A stretch of 64,000 bases of DNA from Micromonospora sp. WMMD1102 (GCF_029626265.1 NZ_JARUBN010000001.1:4715001-4779000), one strand, 5' to 3'. Shown: positions 25,305-34,086, numbered from the stretch's first letter. Notes: a model not told the origin generated them from the sequence alone. Translations and numbers: made by a program.

Positions 25305-27806
25305 ATGACGCTCACCGACCAGCTGCCGGGCAGCGCCGACCCCGACGCCCTCTTCGACGCGTTCGCCGGGTGGGCGCAGGAGCGTGGCCTGAGCCTCTAT
25401 CCGCACCAGGAGGAGGCGCTGATCGAGATCGTCTCCGGGGCGAACCTGATCCTGAGCACCCCGACCGGCTCCGGCAAGAGCCTGGTCGCCACGGGTGCGC
25501 ACTTCGCCGCCCTGGCGGCCGACCGGGTCAGCTTCTACACCGCGCCGATCAAGGCGCTGGTCTCGGAGAAGTTCTTCGCGCTCTGCGACATCTTCGGCGC
25601 CGAGAACGTCGGGATGCTGACCGGGGACGCCAGCGTCAACGAGGACGCCCCGATCATCTGCTGTACGGCGGAAATCCTCGCCAACATCGCCCTGCGGGAC
25701 GGCGAGCGGGCCGACGTCGGCATGGTGATCATGGACGAGTTCCACTTCTACGCCGAGCCGGACCGGGGCTGGGCCTGGCAGGTGCCGCTGATCGAGCTGC
25801 CGCAGGCGCAGTTCGTGCTGATGTCCGCCACGCTTGGCGACGTCACCCATTTCCAGGACGACCTGAGCCGGCGAACCGGGCGGTCGACGGCACTGGTCCG
25901 CAACGCCGAGCGGCCGGTCCCGCTGATGTTCTCGTACGCGATGACGCCGCTGCACGAGACCCTGGAGGAGCTGCTCTCCACCCGGCAGGCGCCGATCTAC
26001 GTGGTGCACTTCACCCAGGCCGCCGCGCTGGAACGCGCCCAGGCGCTGATGAGCGTCAACGTCGCCACCCGGGCCGAGAAGGACATGATCGCCGAGGCGA
26101 TCGGCAACTTCCGGTTCACCGCCGGCTTCGGGCGTACGCTGTCCCGGCTGGTCCGGCACGGCATCGGGGTGCACCACGCGGGCATGCTGCCGAAGTACCG
26201 GCGGCTGGTGGAGACGCTGGCCCAGGCCGGGCTGCTCAAGGTCATCTGCGGCACCGACACCCTCGGCGTCGGGATCAACGTGCCGATCCGCACCGTCCTG
26301 TTCACCGGCCTGTCGAAGTACGACGGGGTGAAGACCCGGCTACTCAAGGCCCGCGAGTTCCACCAGATCGCCGGCCGGGCCGGGCGGGCCGGCTTCGACA
26401 CCATCGGCACGGTGGTGGTGCAGGCGCCGGAACACGTGATCGAGAACGAGAAGGCGCTGGCCAAGGCGGGCGACGACCCGAAGAAGCGTCGTAAGGTGGT
26501 CCGGAAGAAGCCGCCGGAGGGCTCGATCGGCTGGGGCCGGCCCACCTTCGAACGGCTGGTCGAGGCCGAGCCGGAGCCGCTGACGTCGAGCTTCCAGGTC
26601 AGCCACGCCATGCTACTCAACGTGGTCAGCCGGCCCGGCGACGCGTTCGCCGCGATGCGGCACCTGCTGACCGACAACCACGAGGAGCCGGCCGCGCAGC
26701 GCAAGCACATTCGGCGGGCGATCGCGATCTACCGGGCGCTGCTGGCCGGCGGCGTCGTCGAGCGGCTCGCCGAGCCGGACGAGCAGGGTCGACGGGTACG
26801 CCTCACCGTCGACCTCCAGCTCGACTTCGCGCTCAACCAGCCGCTGTCGCCGTTCGCGCTGGCCGCGATCGAGCTGCTGGACAGCGCCTCCCCGACGTAC
26901 GCCCTGGACGTGCTCTCGGTGATCGAGTCCACTCTGGACAACCCTCGGCAGATACTCTCGGCGCAGCAGTTCAAGGCGCGCGGCGAGGCGGTCGCCGCGA
27001 TGAAGGCCGACGGCATCGAGTACGAGGCCCGGCTCGAACTGCTCGACGAGGTGACTCATCCGAAGCCGCTCGCCGAACTCCTCGACGCCGCCTACGAGAT
27101 GTACCGGCGCGGGCACCCCTGGGTCGCCGACTACGAGCTGCGGCCCAAGTCCGTCGTCCGGGACATGTACGAACGGGCGATGACCTTCGTCGAGTACGTC
27201 GGCTTCTACGGCCTGTCCCGCTCCGAGGGGCTGGTGCTGCGCTACCTGGCGGACGCCTACAAGGCGGTGCGGCAGAGCGTTCCCGAGGACGCCAAGACCG
27301 AGGAACTGATCGACCTGATCGAGTGGCTCGGCGAACTGGTCCGGCAGGTCGACTCCAGCCTGATCGACGAGTGGGAGCGGCTGCGCAACCCGGCCGACCC
27401 GACCGCCGTGGTGGTGGACGACAAGCCGCCGGCGGTCACCGGCAACGTGCGGGCGTTCCGGGTGCTGGTCCGCAACGCGCTGTTCCGCCGGGTCGAGCTG
27501 GCCGCCCTGCGCCGCTACGACGAGCTGGGTGCGCTGGACGCCGAGGACGGCTGGGACGCCGACGCCTGGGCCGACGCGCTGGAGCCGTACTTCGAGGCGT
27601 ACGACGAGATCGGCACCGGACCGGCGGCCCGCGGCCCGGCGCTGCTGATGATCGAGCAGGGCCGGGACCGCTGGACGGTCCGGCAGATCCTCGACGACCC
27701 CGACGGCGACCACGACTGGGGGATCAGCGCCGAGGTCGACCTCGCCGCCTCCGACGCGGCCGGCACGGCGGTACTCCGGGTGACCGAGGTCGGCCAGCTC
27801 CAGTAG
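25305..27806 (+). CDS. DEAD/DEAH (Ski2-like) helicase with DUF3516 C-terminal domain
   Basis: An 833-aa superfamily 2 helicase. Motifs: LYPHQEEAL (Q-like), Walker A STPTGSGKSLVATG, FYTAPIKALVSEKF, the Walker B box VIMDEFHFY, VLMSATLGD, GIGVHHAGMLPKYRR, TLGVGINVPIRTVLFT and the motif VI HQIAGRAGRAGFD. A basic stretch KKRRKVVRKK follows (about 395), and the last ~400 residues match the DUF3516 region found with such helicases in actinomycetes. It probably unwinds structured RNA; targets are unknown. The ATG at 25305 was chosen because the longer frame upstream overlaps trmB. Confidence 0.9.
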   Translation: MTLTDQLPGSADPDALFDAFAGWAQERGLSLYPHQEEALIEIVSGANLILSTPTGSGKSLVATGAHFAALAADRVSFYTAPIKALVSEKFFALCDIFGAENVGMLTGDASVNEDAPIICCTAEILANIALRDGERADVGMVIMDEFHFYAEPDRGWAWQVPLIELPQAQFVLMSATLGDVTHFQDDLSRRTGRSTALVRNAERPVPLMFSYAMTPLHETLEELLSTRQAPIYVVHFTQAAALERAQALMSVNVATRAEKDMIAEAIGNFRFTAGFGRTLSRLVRHGIGVHHAGMLPKYRRLVETLAQAGLLKVICGTDTLGVGINVPIRTVLFTGLSKYDGVKTRLLKAREFHQIAGRAGRAGFDTIGTVVVQAPEHVIENEKALAKAGDDPKKRRKVVRKKPPEGSIGWGRPTFERLVEAEPEPLTSSFQVSHAMLLNVVSRPGDAFAAMRHLLTDNHEEPAAQRKHIRRAIAIYRALLAGGVVERLAEPDEQGRRVRLTVDLQLDFALNQPLSPFALAAIELLDSASPTYALDVLSVIESTLDNPRQILSAQQFKARGEAVAAMKADGIEYEARLELLDEVTHPKPLAELLDAAYEMYRRGHPWVADYELRPKSVVRDMYERAMTFVEYVGFYGLSRSEGLVLRYLADAYKAVRQSVPEDAKTEELIDLIEWLGELVRQVDSSLIDEWERLRNPADPTAVVVDDKPPAVTGNVRAFRVLVRNALFRRVELAALRRYDELGALDAEDGWDADAWADALEPYFEAYDEIGTGPAARGPALLMIEQGRDRWTVRQILDDPDGDHDWGISAEVDLAASDAAGTAVLRVTEVGQLQ

Positions 27807-27836
27807 CCGCCCGGCCTGCGAGGAGGGGCGCGCTCC

Positions 27837-27842
27837 TATCCT
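27837..27842 (+). promoter_or_regulatory. Leaderless -10 element of the IMPase-like gene
   Basis: TATCCT lies seven bases before the ATG at 27850, fitting a leaderless transcript. An AGGAGG at 27821-27826 is too far upstream to serve as a ribosome binding site. Confidence 0.55.
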
Positions 27843-27849
27843 TGCCTGT

Positions 27850-28734
27850 ATGACGATCACCGATCACGAGCTGGCCGTCGCGGCGGCCCAGGCGGGCGCC
27901 GAGGTGGTACGCGCCGGCTACGGCTCCGCGCTGGCCCGGTTCGACAAGGGTTCCGGCGACTTCGCCACCGCCGCCGACGTCGAGGCGGAGCGGGTGATCG
28001 TGGAGCTGCTCCGCGCCGCCCGCCCGGACGACACCGTCGTCGGCGAGGAGAGCGGGCGTACCGGATCGGGCGGCTCCGGCCGGGAGTGGCTGGTCGACCC
28101 GCTCTGCGGGACGCTCAACTTCGCCGCCCGCAGCATGCTGGTCGCGGTGAACGTCGCGCTGCGTTCCGGCCCGGAGTCCGGCCCGGAGTCCTGTTCGGGG
28201 AGCGGCTCGGCCTCCGGTGCGGAAAGCGGCCCGGAGTGCCGTTCGGAGGTGGTGGCGGCGGCCACCGCCGACCCGTTCAGCGGCGAGGTCTTCTGGACCG
28301 ACGGCACCCGGGCCCGGGTACGCCACGACGGCGTGGACGCCGACCTCCGGCCGTCGGCCGAGTCGCACCTGGTGGACGTCAACCTCGATCCGCCGTTCCC
28401 GAACGACCCCGCCTTCCGGGCCGTACGCCTGCTCGCGAACCGGCACTTCGCCGAGCGGTTCCGGCCCCGCGTGCTCTCCACCACCCTCGCGGTGGCCTGG
28501 GTCGCCGCCGGCCGGCGGGCCGGCTACGTCACCGACGGCCACCTGCGGGACAGCGTGCACTTCGCCAGCGGGATCGCGCTGTGCCGGGCGGCCGGCTGCG
28601 TGCTCACCGACCTGCGGGGGAACCCGTTGCACAGCGGCACGGGTGGTCTCGTCGTGGCGGCCGACGAACCGACCCACGCCGCCCTGCTGGGCATGGTCGA
28701 TGAGCAGTTCCGCACCGGCACGGGCACCCCGTGA
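27850..28734 (+). CDS. Inositol-monophosphatase-like protein with altered metal site
   Basis: A 294-aa member of the IMPase/FBPase superfamily. Recognisable: TAADVEAERVIVELL, the metal Glu in VVGEESGR, and WLVDPLCGTLNFAARS. In standard enzymes the last motif is DPIDGTxNF; here the second metal-binding Asp is Cys. The C-terminal WDxAA motif is also changed (LAVAWVAAGRRAGYVTDG has no Asp in that place). A Ser/Gly/Glu-rich insert (about 98-125) follows the motif. So the fold is kept but catalysis is doubtful or uses other ligands. I recall DPLCGT variants as a recurring actinobacterial subgroup, so this may be a functional class rather than decay. Confidence 0.8.
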   Translation: MTITDHELAVAAAQAGAEVVRAGYGSALARFDKGSGDFATAADVEAERVIVELLRAARPDDTVVGEESGRTGSGGSGREWLVDPLCGTLNFAARSMLVAVNVALRSGPESGPESCSGSGSASGAESGPECRSEVVAAATADPFSGEVFWTDGTRARVRHDGVDADLRPSAESHLVDVNLDPPFPNDPAFRAVRLLANRHFAERFRPRVLSTTLAVAWVAAGRRAGYVTDGHLRDSVHFASGIALCRAAGCVLTDLRGNPLHSGTGGLVVAADEPTHAALLGMVDEQFRTGTGTP

Positions 28735-28807
28735 CCTGGCAACCACCGACTCGGCGACCCGGCGCGGCTCTTCGCCCGCCGACGGTGCCGGCCGGCCCAC
28801 TCGACGC

Positions 28808-29083
28808 TCAGCGGCGGACCCTGCGCAGGCAGGCGACAAAGCCCTGGTCCATGTTCACCAGCTCCCAGCCCCGAGTCTCCAGGAACTCGACGGCGGTCAA
28901 CACCTGGTCGATCATGGTGTTCTCGCCGGCTGCACGGTCGAAAGCCGCTCCGACGAGCGACGACATCGACACGTTCGGACCGACGACGACGTAGCGGAAC
29001 GGATAGCCGTCGAGTACCACCCGACCGGTGAGGATGTCGTTGGCGCGGAAGACTCGGGCGGGGCGGGGCGGCGACACCGGCAC
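28808..29083 (-). CDS. Small hypothetical protein (DUF4177-like C-terminus)
   Basis: About 91 aa from a GTG at 29083 (another GTG at 29077). The sequence VVVGPNVSMSSLVGAAFDRAAGENTMIDQVLTAVEFLETRGWELVNMDQGFVACLRR has the 'GWELV' pattern of small DUF4177-type proteins. No function is known. It lies 37 bp downstream of the ComB-like gene and reads the same way, so they may be co-transcribed. The start is weakly supported. Confidence 0.55.
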   Translation of the reverse strand: MPVSPPRPARVFRANDILTGRVVLDGYPFRYVVVGPNVSMSSLVGAAFDRAAGENTMIDQVLTAVEFLETRGWELVNMDQGFVACLRRVRR

Positions 29084-29120
29084 ATCATTCCATGATCCGT
29101 CCGGCCGAAGGGCGGACCGG

Positions 29121-29801
29121 TCAGCAGGGCACCTTTGCGAGGACGACGTGATCCTCGCGGACCTCCCCGACCATGGCGAAGTCGGCCCGGTCGACGTCGC
29201 AGCAGAAACGGACGTCGCCGGAGAGGTCGACACGCTCGGACGCGGGCAGCCGGGCATAGCGTCGAGTGTGCTCGTCGGCACCGTCCATGATGCCCGCGAC
29301 CAGGTCGTCCGGACGCGGTGCCGCCCCGTCCAGAAGGTCAGTCAGGTACCTCGCGCAGGCCCGGTCCTCCGCGGTCGTGCCGGTGCAGAGGATCACGTAC
29401 GGAGTCCCTGCGTGGTTACTCGCGATCCATCGGGCGGTGGCACCCACGTTCACTGCCGACGCCGCGAGCAGCGCCGCCGGGTCCGGACACCGGGAGAGCC
29501 CTCGCGTGCCGTTCGATGTCGCCTGGATCAGGCACCGGCCGTCGAGCCGCGCCACCGACATCTCCAGCGGCGAGTTCCCGAAGTCGAAGTCCGCGGGCTT
29601 GAGCCCGTCGGTCTCCCCGACCAGTAGACGGTCCGGGTGCAGCCGCCGCAACCCTCGGGCGACCTCGACGGACGGTGCACACGCTATCTCGGCCACGCCG
29701 CGCTCGAAGGCGACCGCAGCCGTGGTGAAAGCACGAATCACGTCGATGACGACGACAACCGCGCCGGCCGGAATCTCGGCATGCATACCCACGATCGACA
29801 C
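29121..29801 (-). CDS. ComB-family phosphatase (2-phosphosulfolactate phosphatase-like)
   Basis: A 226-aa protein of the ComB family: VVVVIDVIRAFTTAAVAFERGV at the N-terminus, DFDFGNSPLEM, and LIQATSNGTRGLSRC. The founding enzyme dephosphorylates 2-phosphosulfolactate in coenzyme M synthesis, but actinomycetes do not make coenzyme M, so the substrate here is unknown. The N-terminus is short compared with other members, which usually have about 20-30 more residues before the first strand. This suggests a missed start or slight truncation. 29802-29927 upstream holds no recognisable gene. Confidence 0.8.
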   Translation of the reverse strand: MSIVGMHAEIPAGAVVVVIDVIRAFTTAAVAFERGVAEIACAPSVEVARGLRRLHPDRLLVGETDGLKPADFDFGNSPLEMSVARLDGRCLIQATSNGTRGLSRCPDPAALLAASAVNVGATARWIASNHAGTPYVILCTGTTAEDRACARYLTDLLDGAAPRPDDLVAGIMDGADEHTRRYARLPASERVDLSGDVRFCCDVDRADFAMVGEVREDHVVLAKVPC

Positions 29802-29927
29802 AACCGCCGATCGTCGCGCCCGTAGGCCCGGCCCGCAAGGACAATTCCAGCCGCCTGGAGCCCTCCGCCAACCGGTCCACGATCGATGCGGCCACGCTGG
29901 CGGGAGCGGGACAGCGCACGGTGGACG

Positions 29928-29961
29928 CTGGCGTCCGCCGCCCGTCGACGGCGGACGCCAG
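29928..29961 (-). terminator. Hairpin terminator of the small secreted-protein gene
   Basis: A perfect 13-bp stem (29928-29940 with 29949-29961) closes an 8-base loop. It lies 15 bp beyond the stop of the secreted-protein gene at 29976. No U-tract follows, as is common in high-GC actinomycetes. Confidence 0.7.
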
Positions 29962-29975
29962 CCGGTCGCGTGGTG

Positions 29976-30314
29976 TCAGGGACAGCTCACGTTCCTCCGG
30001 GCGCTCCACCCGCCGACGACGTTCCACTCCTTGTTCCAGTAGCAGTAGCCGACGTAGCTCAGGCTGCCGCCGGTTGGCGCCACCCAGTGCCGACCCCGAT
30101 AGTGACAGGTCACGCGGTACGGCCCACCGTCCGTGGTTCCGGTCAGCGTCCCGGTCTCCGCGCCTTCGGCACCGGCCTGGCTCGCGCCGATGACAAAGCC
30201 GGGATCGGTGGTCGGACAGGCTGGCGCCGCCTGCGCCGGCGATGCCGACACCACGATCGCGCCGGCCGTCGCCAGCATCAGTGACGCCCCGACGAGGGCT
30301 ACGTGCCGAACCAT
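29976..30314 (-). CDS. Small secreted cysteine-containing protein
   Basis: 112 aa. The signal peptide ends at SASPAQAAPA (about residue 29), leaving an ~83-residue mature protein with four Cys: ACPTTDPGF, VTCHYRG, VGYCYWN and NVSCP, likely two disulfides. It is rich in aromatic residues (HWV, YVGYCYWNKEWNVVGGW). I do not recognise the family. GGAGG lies 10 bases before the ATG at 30314 and 4 bases before an in-frame GTG at 30320, so either could be the start. It is divergent from the STAND gene. Confidence 0.7.
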   Translation of the reverse strand: MVRHVALVGASLMLATAGAIVVSASPAQAAPACPTTDPGFVIGASQAGAEGAETGTLTGTTDGGPYRVTCHYRGRHWVAPTGGSLSYVGYCYWNKEWNVVGGWSARRNVSCP

Positions 30315-30459
30315 CTTCACAGGTCCTCCCTGGTCATATCGAAGGCGCGGCTGGCGCCGGCGCCGGACACTGCGCTGGCCATTGTGAAGACGAAAACGCC
30401 GACGCACAGCGTGGATCGGCCACGGTCGGACAGCGTCGGACAGCTTTCCGCGGTTGGCG

Positions 30460-30605
30460 AGCGCCGACCTGCCGGCCTGCTCGGTTCCCGCACCGCCAGC
30501 GTGGTCTTGCCGGCGCCCGCGGTCACCGCGATCCCACGAGCACCGCGATCGGCGCTGCCGGGGCCGGCACGGGCGCCAGCACATCGAGGGTCTCGGGCGC
30601 GTTGT
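30460..30605 (-). pseudogene. Possible remnant of a P-loop ATPase gene
   Basis: On the minus strand the stretch reads APETLDVLAPVPAPAAP in one frame and, after a one-base shift, TAGAGKTTLAV, a Walker A loop like that of NB-ARC/AfsR-type regulators. No longer open frame is left. It lies in the ~380-bp gap between the secreted-protein and STAND genes. The match is short and could be chance. Confidence 0.3.
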
Positions 30606-30698
30606 CGTCAATCCGATAGAGCCGAACCGAGCGCCATAGACCGCGCCCTATCGTTGGGCGCGGACGTCGACCGACCTATCGGCAGGGTGGGGATACGT

Positions 30699-33038
30699 GT
30701 GGTGCCGTCGGAAATCGACACCTTGGAGGATCTGGCGCGGGCGCTGCGCCACCTGCGCCGCAGAGAGGCACGGGAGCAGTCTCTGCCGGAGCTGACATAC
30801 CGCGCGCTGGCCGCCAAGACGGGATGGTCCGTGGGTGTCATCGGCGGCTACTTCTCCGGGCAGGTACTGCCCCCGACCAGCCGTTTCGACACGCTGATCA
30901 GGCTGCTCGGAGCCACCCCGGCAGAGCAGGGGAGCCTGGCCACCGCCCGGGACCGGGTGGCCGAACGCCGCACCGCGCGCGACCGGCGGCGCGGTCAACC
31001 GGCGCAACCTGCTGGCGGGGGCCCGGCGCTCACCGGCCGCGTCCGCCCGGCCCGCCCCGCCGTGCCACGCCAGCTGCCCGCCGACGTGCCGACGTTCGCC
31101 GGCCGGACGGAGCAGCTGGCCGGGCTGGACCGGCTCCTGGAGCGGTCAGGCACCTGGGTCGCGGCCGTGTCGGGCACAGCCGGGGTGGGCAAGACGACGG
31201 TCGCCCTGCACTGGGCCCACCGGGTGGCGAACGAGTTTCCGGATGGTCAGCTGTACGTCAACCTACGCGGCTTCGACCCCGCCGGTACGCCGGTCGAACC
31301 CGCCGTCGCACTGCACGGCTTCCTGGTCGCGCTCGGCGTACCTGTCGCACAGATCCCGGCCGGAGCGGACGAACGGGCCGCCCTCTACCGCAGCCTGCTG
31401 GCCACCCGGCGGGTGCTGGTCCTGCTCGACAACGCCGTGGACGCCACGCAGGTGCGCCCGCTGCTGCCCGGCTCACCGGGCTGCGTGGTGATCGTCACGA
31501 GTCGGAACCAGCTGACCGGCCTGGTCGCCGTCGACGGTGCGTGGCCGATCGGGCTCGCGGTGATGTCCATCCCGGAGGCGACCGAGGTACTCGCCGCCCG
31601 GCTCGGCCCCGACCAGGTCGCCGCGCACCCCGACGCGATCGACCAGATCGTCGATCGCTGTGGCGGTCTCCCACTCGGCCTGGCCGTCGCCGCGGCGCGG
31701 GCGGTCGCCGACGGGGTGCCGCTGCGGAGGCTCGCCGCAGAACTCGGCCGCCCTCTCGACGCTCTCGACGCCGGCGACGCGGCCTGCGACGTGCGCACCG
31801 TGCTGTCGTGGTCCTACCGGATGCTGCCAGACGGCACAGCCCGGATGTTCCGGCTGCTCGGCGTCCACCCCGGTCCGGACATCGGGCCCGCCGCGGCGGC
31901 CAGCCTCGCCGCCGTCCCGGCCAGCGCCGCCGAGGCGCTGCTGCGCGAGCTGACCCGCGCCAACCTGCTGACCGAATACCGCCCAGGCCGGTTCGCCTGC
32001 CACGACCTGCTTCGCGCGTACGCCGTCGAACTCGCCGCCACGTCGCGGGTCGACGGGGCTCTTGCCCGGGTCCTGGACCACTACGCGCGCAGCGCGGACA
32101 CCGCCACGATGCTGCTCGACCCGATGCGCGATCCGGTCGAGCCACCCGCGCCGGTCGCCGGCGTGCAGCCGGAGCAGTTTGTCGATCTCATTGCTGCCCG
32201 GAGCTGGTGCGCCGCCGAATACCCGGTGCTCACCGCCGCGACCGAGGCGGCGTGGGCAAACGGCTTTCCCGCGCAGGCCCGCCACCTCGGCTGGGTGGTC
32301 GGACGATTTCAGCGCCTGCGCGGCCATTGGCAGGAGTGGCTGGCCGGGCTGCGGACCGCGCTGGCTGCCGCCGGCCAACTGGGCGACCGCGCGTGGTTGG
32401 CCCGGATCCACCGCGAACTGATCAGCGCCTACGGACGGTCGCACCGGTACGACGACAGCCGCGACCACGCCCGCCAGGCGCTCGAGCTGTACCGGGAGCT
32501 GGGTGACCGGATCGGTCAGGCACGCTGTCACCGCAGCCTCTGCCTGACTCTGGAACTCGAGGGACGCCCCCGCGACGCCCTGGAGCACGCCGTCCGCAGC
32601 CGCGACCTGCTGCGCGACACCGACGACCAGGCCAGACTGGCGTACGCGTACAACTCGGTCGGCTGGTACCAGGCGCTGATCGGCGACTTTGCCGAGGCGG
32701 TGACCAACTGCCAGGAGGCGATCAGACTGCTGCGGCGCACCGAAGATCGGTACGGCGAGGGCCAGACCTGGGACAGCCTTGGCTATGCCTACCACCACCT
32801 GGGCCGGCACGACCAGGCGGTGGACAGCTACCGGCACGCCCTGGAACTGCTCCGCGAGGTTGACGACCAGCTCCACGAGGCCCACACACTCGACCATCTC
32901 GGCGACACCCACCAGGCGATGGGCGACAACCAAGCGGCATGCGGGGCGTGGCAGGCCGCAGCATCTATGTTCGACGAACTGGAAGACCCCCGGGCGGCGG
33001 AGATCCGTGCCAAGGCGGTGGCCATTCCGACCCCTTGA
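30699..33038 (+). CDS. HTH - NB-ARC - TPR (STAND) regulator-like protein
   Basis: A 779-aa signal-transduction ATPase. Domain order: an N-terminal XRE-like region (about 8-70, LARALRHLRRREAREQSLPELTYRALAAKTGWSVGVIGGYFSG); a Pro/Arg linker; and NB-ARC with Walker A AVSGTAGVGKTTVALHWAHRV (about 152-170), Walker B RRVLVLLDNAVD (about 235), VIVTSRNQL and the GLPLGLAVAAA motif (about 320). A winged-helix part (YRMLPDGTARMFRLLGVHPG) follows, then a row of TPR repeats from about 540 (YNSVGWYQALIGDFAEAVTNCQEAIRLL, LGYAYHHLGRHDQAVDSY). It lacks the N-terminal BTAD/OmpR part of AfsR/SARP proteins. Such proteins oligomerise after sensing a signal; roles include regulation and defence. The GTG at 30699 is the likely start; GTGs at 30687 and 30702 are alternatives. 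Confidence 0.85.
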   Translation: MVPSEIDTLEDLARALRHLRRREAREQSLPELTYRALAAKTGWSVGVIGGYFSGQVLPPTSRFDTLIRLLGATPAEQGSLATARDRVAERRTARDRRRGQPAQPAGGGPALTGRVRPARPAVPRQLPADVPTFAGRTEQLAGLDRLLERSGTWVAAVSGTAGVGKTTVALHWAHRVANEFPDGQLYVNLRGFDPAGTPVEPAVALHGFLVALGVPVAQIPAGADERAALYRSLLATRRVLVLLDNAVDATQVRPLLPGSPGCVVIVTSRNQLTGLVAVDGAWPIGLAVMSIPEATEVLAARLGPDQVAAHPDAIDQIVDRCGGLPLGLAVAAARAVADGVPLRRLAAELGRPLDALDAGDAACDVRTVLSWSYRMLPDGTARMFRLLGVHPGPDIGPAAAASLAAVPASAAEALLRELTRANLLTEYRPGRFACHDLLRAYAVELAATSRVDGALARVLDHYARSADTATMLLDPMRDPVEPPAPVAGVQPEQFVDLIAARSWCAAEYPVLTAATEAAWANGFPAQARHLGWVVGRFQRLRGHWQEWLAGLRTALAAAGQLGDRAWLARIHRELISAYGRSHRYDDSRDHARQALELYRELGDRIGQARCHRSLCLTLELEGRPRDALEHAVRSRDLLRDTDDQARLAYAYNSVGWYQALIGDFAEAVTNCQEAIRLLRRTEDRYGEGQTWDSLGYAYHHLGRHDQAVDSYRHALELLREVDDQLHEAHTLDHLGDTHQAMGDNQAACGAWQAAASMFDELEDPRAAEIRAKAVAIPTP

Positions 33039-33136
33039 CCGGGGCCGGTATCAGGACCACGACGACGATGCCGTCCGCGCGCATGCCGGCCGACTGCGAT
33101 CATTCGACCGCGACCGACGATCCGCTCCCCGAACAG

Positions 33137-33212
33137 TTACGAGCCGGCACCGCCGGCGACTCGCCCGGAAGATCGACAACCGCGACGAGGGATTCTGCGC
33201 CATCGTCGATGC
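33137..33212. repeat. 76-bp repeat, copy 1 (second copy at 42575-42650)
   Basis: By hand alignment this copy differs from 42575-42650 at 8 of 76 positions, with no gaps and in the same orientation. In the other copy the sequence encodes the N-terminus of the MobC-like protein (IDDGAESL..VDLPG.SPAVPARN on the minus strand); the same peptide can be read here but stops soon after. Both copies lie just inside a right-end-like TGTCGCGTCCG terminus (33801-33811 and 42732-42742), which marks this as the remains of a second, related transposon. Confidence 0.85.
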
Positions 33213-33241
33213 AGACCGCGTGAGCCGGTTCGCCGGCACGG

Positions 33242-33661
33242 TCAGTCGTCCGGTCGGGCCAGCAACGCGTCAAGCCGTTCCTGGGCACGGCGGGCCCAAA
33301 TGGAGTCGGGATTGGCCGGGTCGCCGTAGGTGATCGCGAGTTGGTAGTAGGAGCAAGCCATGGCGGTGTGGCCCTGCTCGATCAACATGTCCGCAAGGTC
33401 GGTCGCGGCACGCGGCGCCCATGCCTCGTGCCGGGAGTCGATGGCTCGCTGGTAGCACGCCTGGGCTGCGTCCCGGTCCCCCTGGCGTTTTAGCAGGTTG
33501 GCCATCCACCAGGCGCCACCGGGCCGGCAGTGGTAGTCGTTCGAGTCCATCGCCCGCTGAAATGCCCGCAGCGCGCCGTCCAGGTCGCCGCGGCTCGAAA
33601 GGCGGTCACCGAGGTCGATCGCCGCGCGCGGCGTCCGCCAGCGAATTGGCCAGAGCAGCAT
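33242..33661 (-). CDS. TPR-repeat protein
   Basis: A 139-aa soluble protein made almost only of tetratricopeptide-type helices: RAAIDLGDRLSSRGDLDGALRAFQRAMDS, WWMANLLKRQGDRDAAQACYQRAIDS and RAATDLADMLIEQGHTAMACSYYQLAITYGDP. The ATG at 33661 follows GGAGGGTGGATC. TPR units mediate protein-protein contacts; no partner is known. It lies between the 76-bp repeat and an old Tn7-like right end, so it may be cargo of a decayed element, and it faces away from the STAND gene. Confidence 0.75.
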   Translation of the reverse strand: MLLWPIRWRTPRAAIDLGDRLSSRGDLDGALRAFQRAMDSNDYHCRPGGAWWMANLLKRQGDRDAAQACYQRAIDSRHEAWAPRAATDLADMLIEQGHTAMACSYYQLAITYGDPANPDSIWARRAQERLDALLARPDD

Positions 33662-33768
33662 GATCCACCCTCCTGCACGGGTTGAACCTCGACGTCACAG
33701 TATCGGCCGGATACATGACGGTCACGCCACGGTAAGTGCACCATCTTCGACGGCTCGCAGGATCACTA

Positions 33769-33811
33769 GCAAGGTAATCCGGACAGTCGCAAGGTTCGGG
33801 CGGACGCGACA
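33769..33811 (+). mobile_element. Isolated Tn7-like right end (remnant of a second element)
   Basis: The sequence ends CGGACGCGACA (33801-33811), identical to the last 11 bases of the right end at 42742. Inside it has CAAGGTAATCCGGAC and CGCAAGGTTCGGG, matching the subterminal repeats there. Same orientation as the 42.7-kb right end, so it is not the partner of that element but the right end of another, diverged copy. It is followed directly by CTTGG and the left end of the 1.48-kb element. Confidence 0.75.
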
Positions 33812-33816
33812 CTTGG
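33812..33816. repeat. Target-site duplication CTTGG, left copy
   Basis: CTTGG borders the left end (TGTCCTGTCCGG) of the small element; the same five bases follow its right end at 35301-35305. Five-base duplications are characteristic of Tn7, Tn5053 and Mu-type transposition. Confidence 0.75.
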
Positions 33817-34086
33817 TGTCCTGTCCGGTTCAACCTGTCACCAGCAGTCGTCCATGACCTGCGGCGGTGCCAACTTGATCCGGACGGCGGGTCCGGGGAC
33901 TGTCCGGCTCAACCTGGCACTTCCCGTGGCGCTGGTTGGTCGGCGGGTCGGATCCAACCTCTGATCCGGAGGGTGGAGCAAAACGGCGTACAGGTAAATT
34001 ATGAAAGCTGGCGGCGGGAGCCGTTCCTCCACCCTCCGAAGATCGGAGCTGACGAGTGGCTTTCGTGAGAAGGGCAGTGAGCTGAC

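Noticed and set aside
30428..30448. CGGTCGGACAGCGTCGGACA as a further transposon right end
   Set aside because: Only CGGACA is shared with the true ends and no subterminal repeats accompany it.
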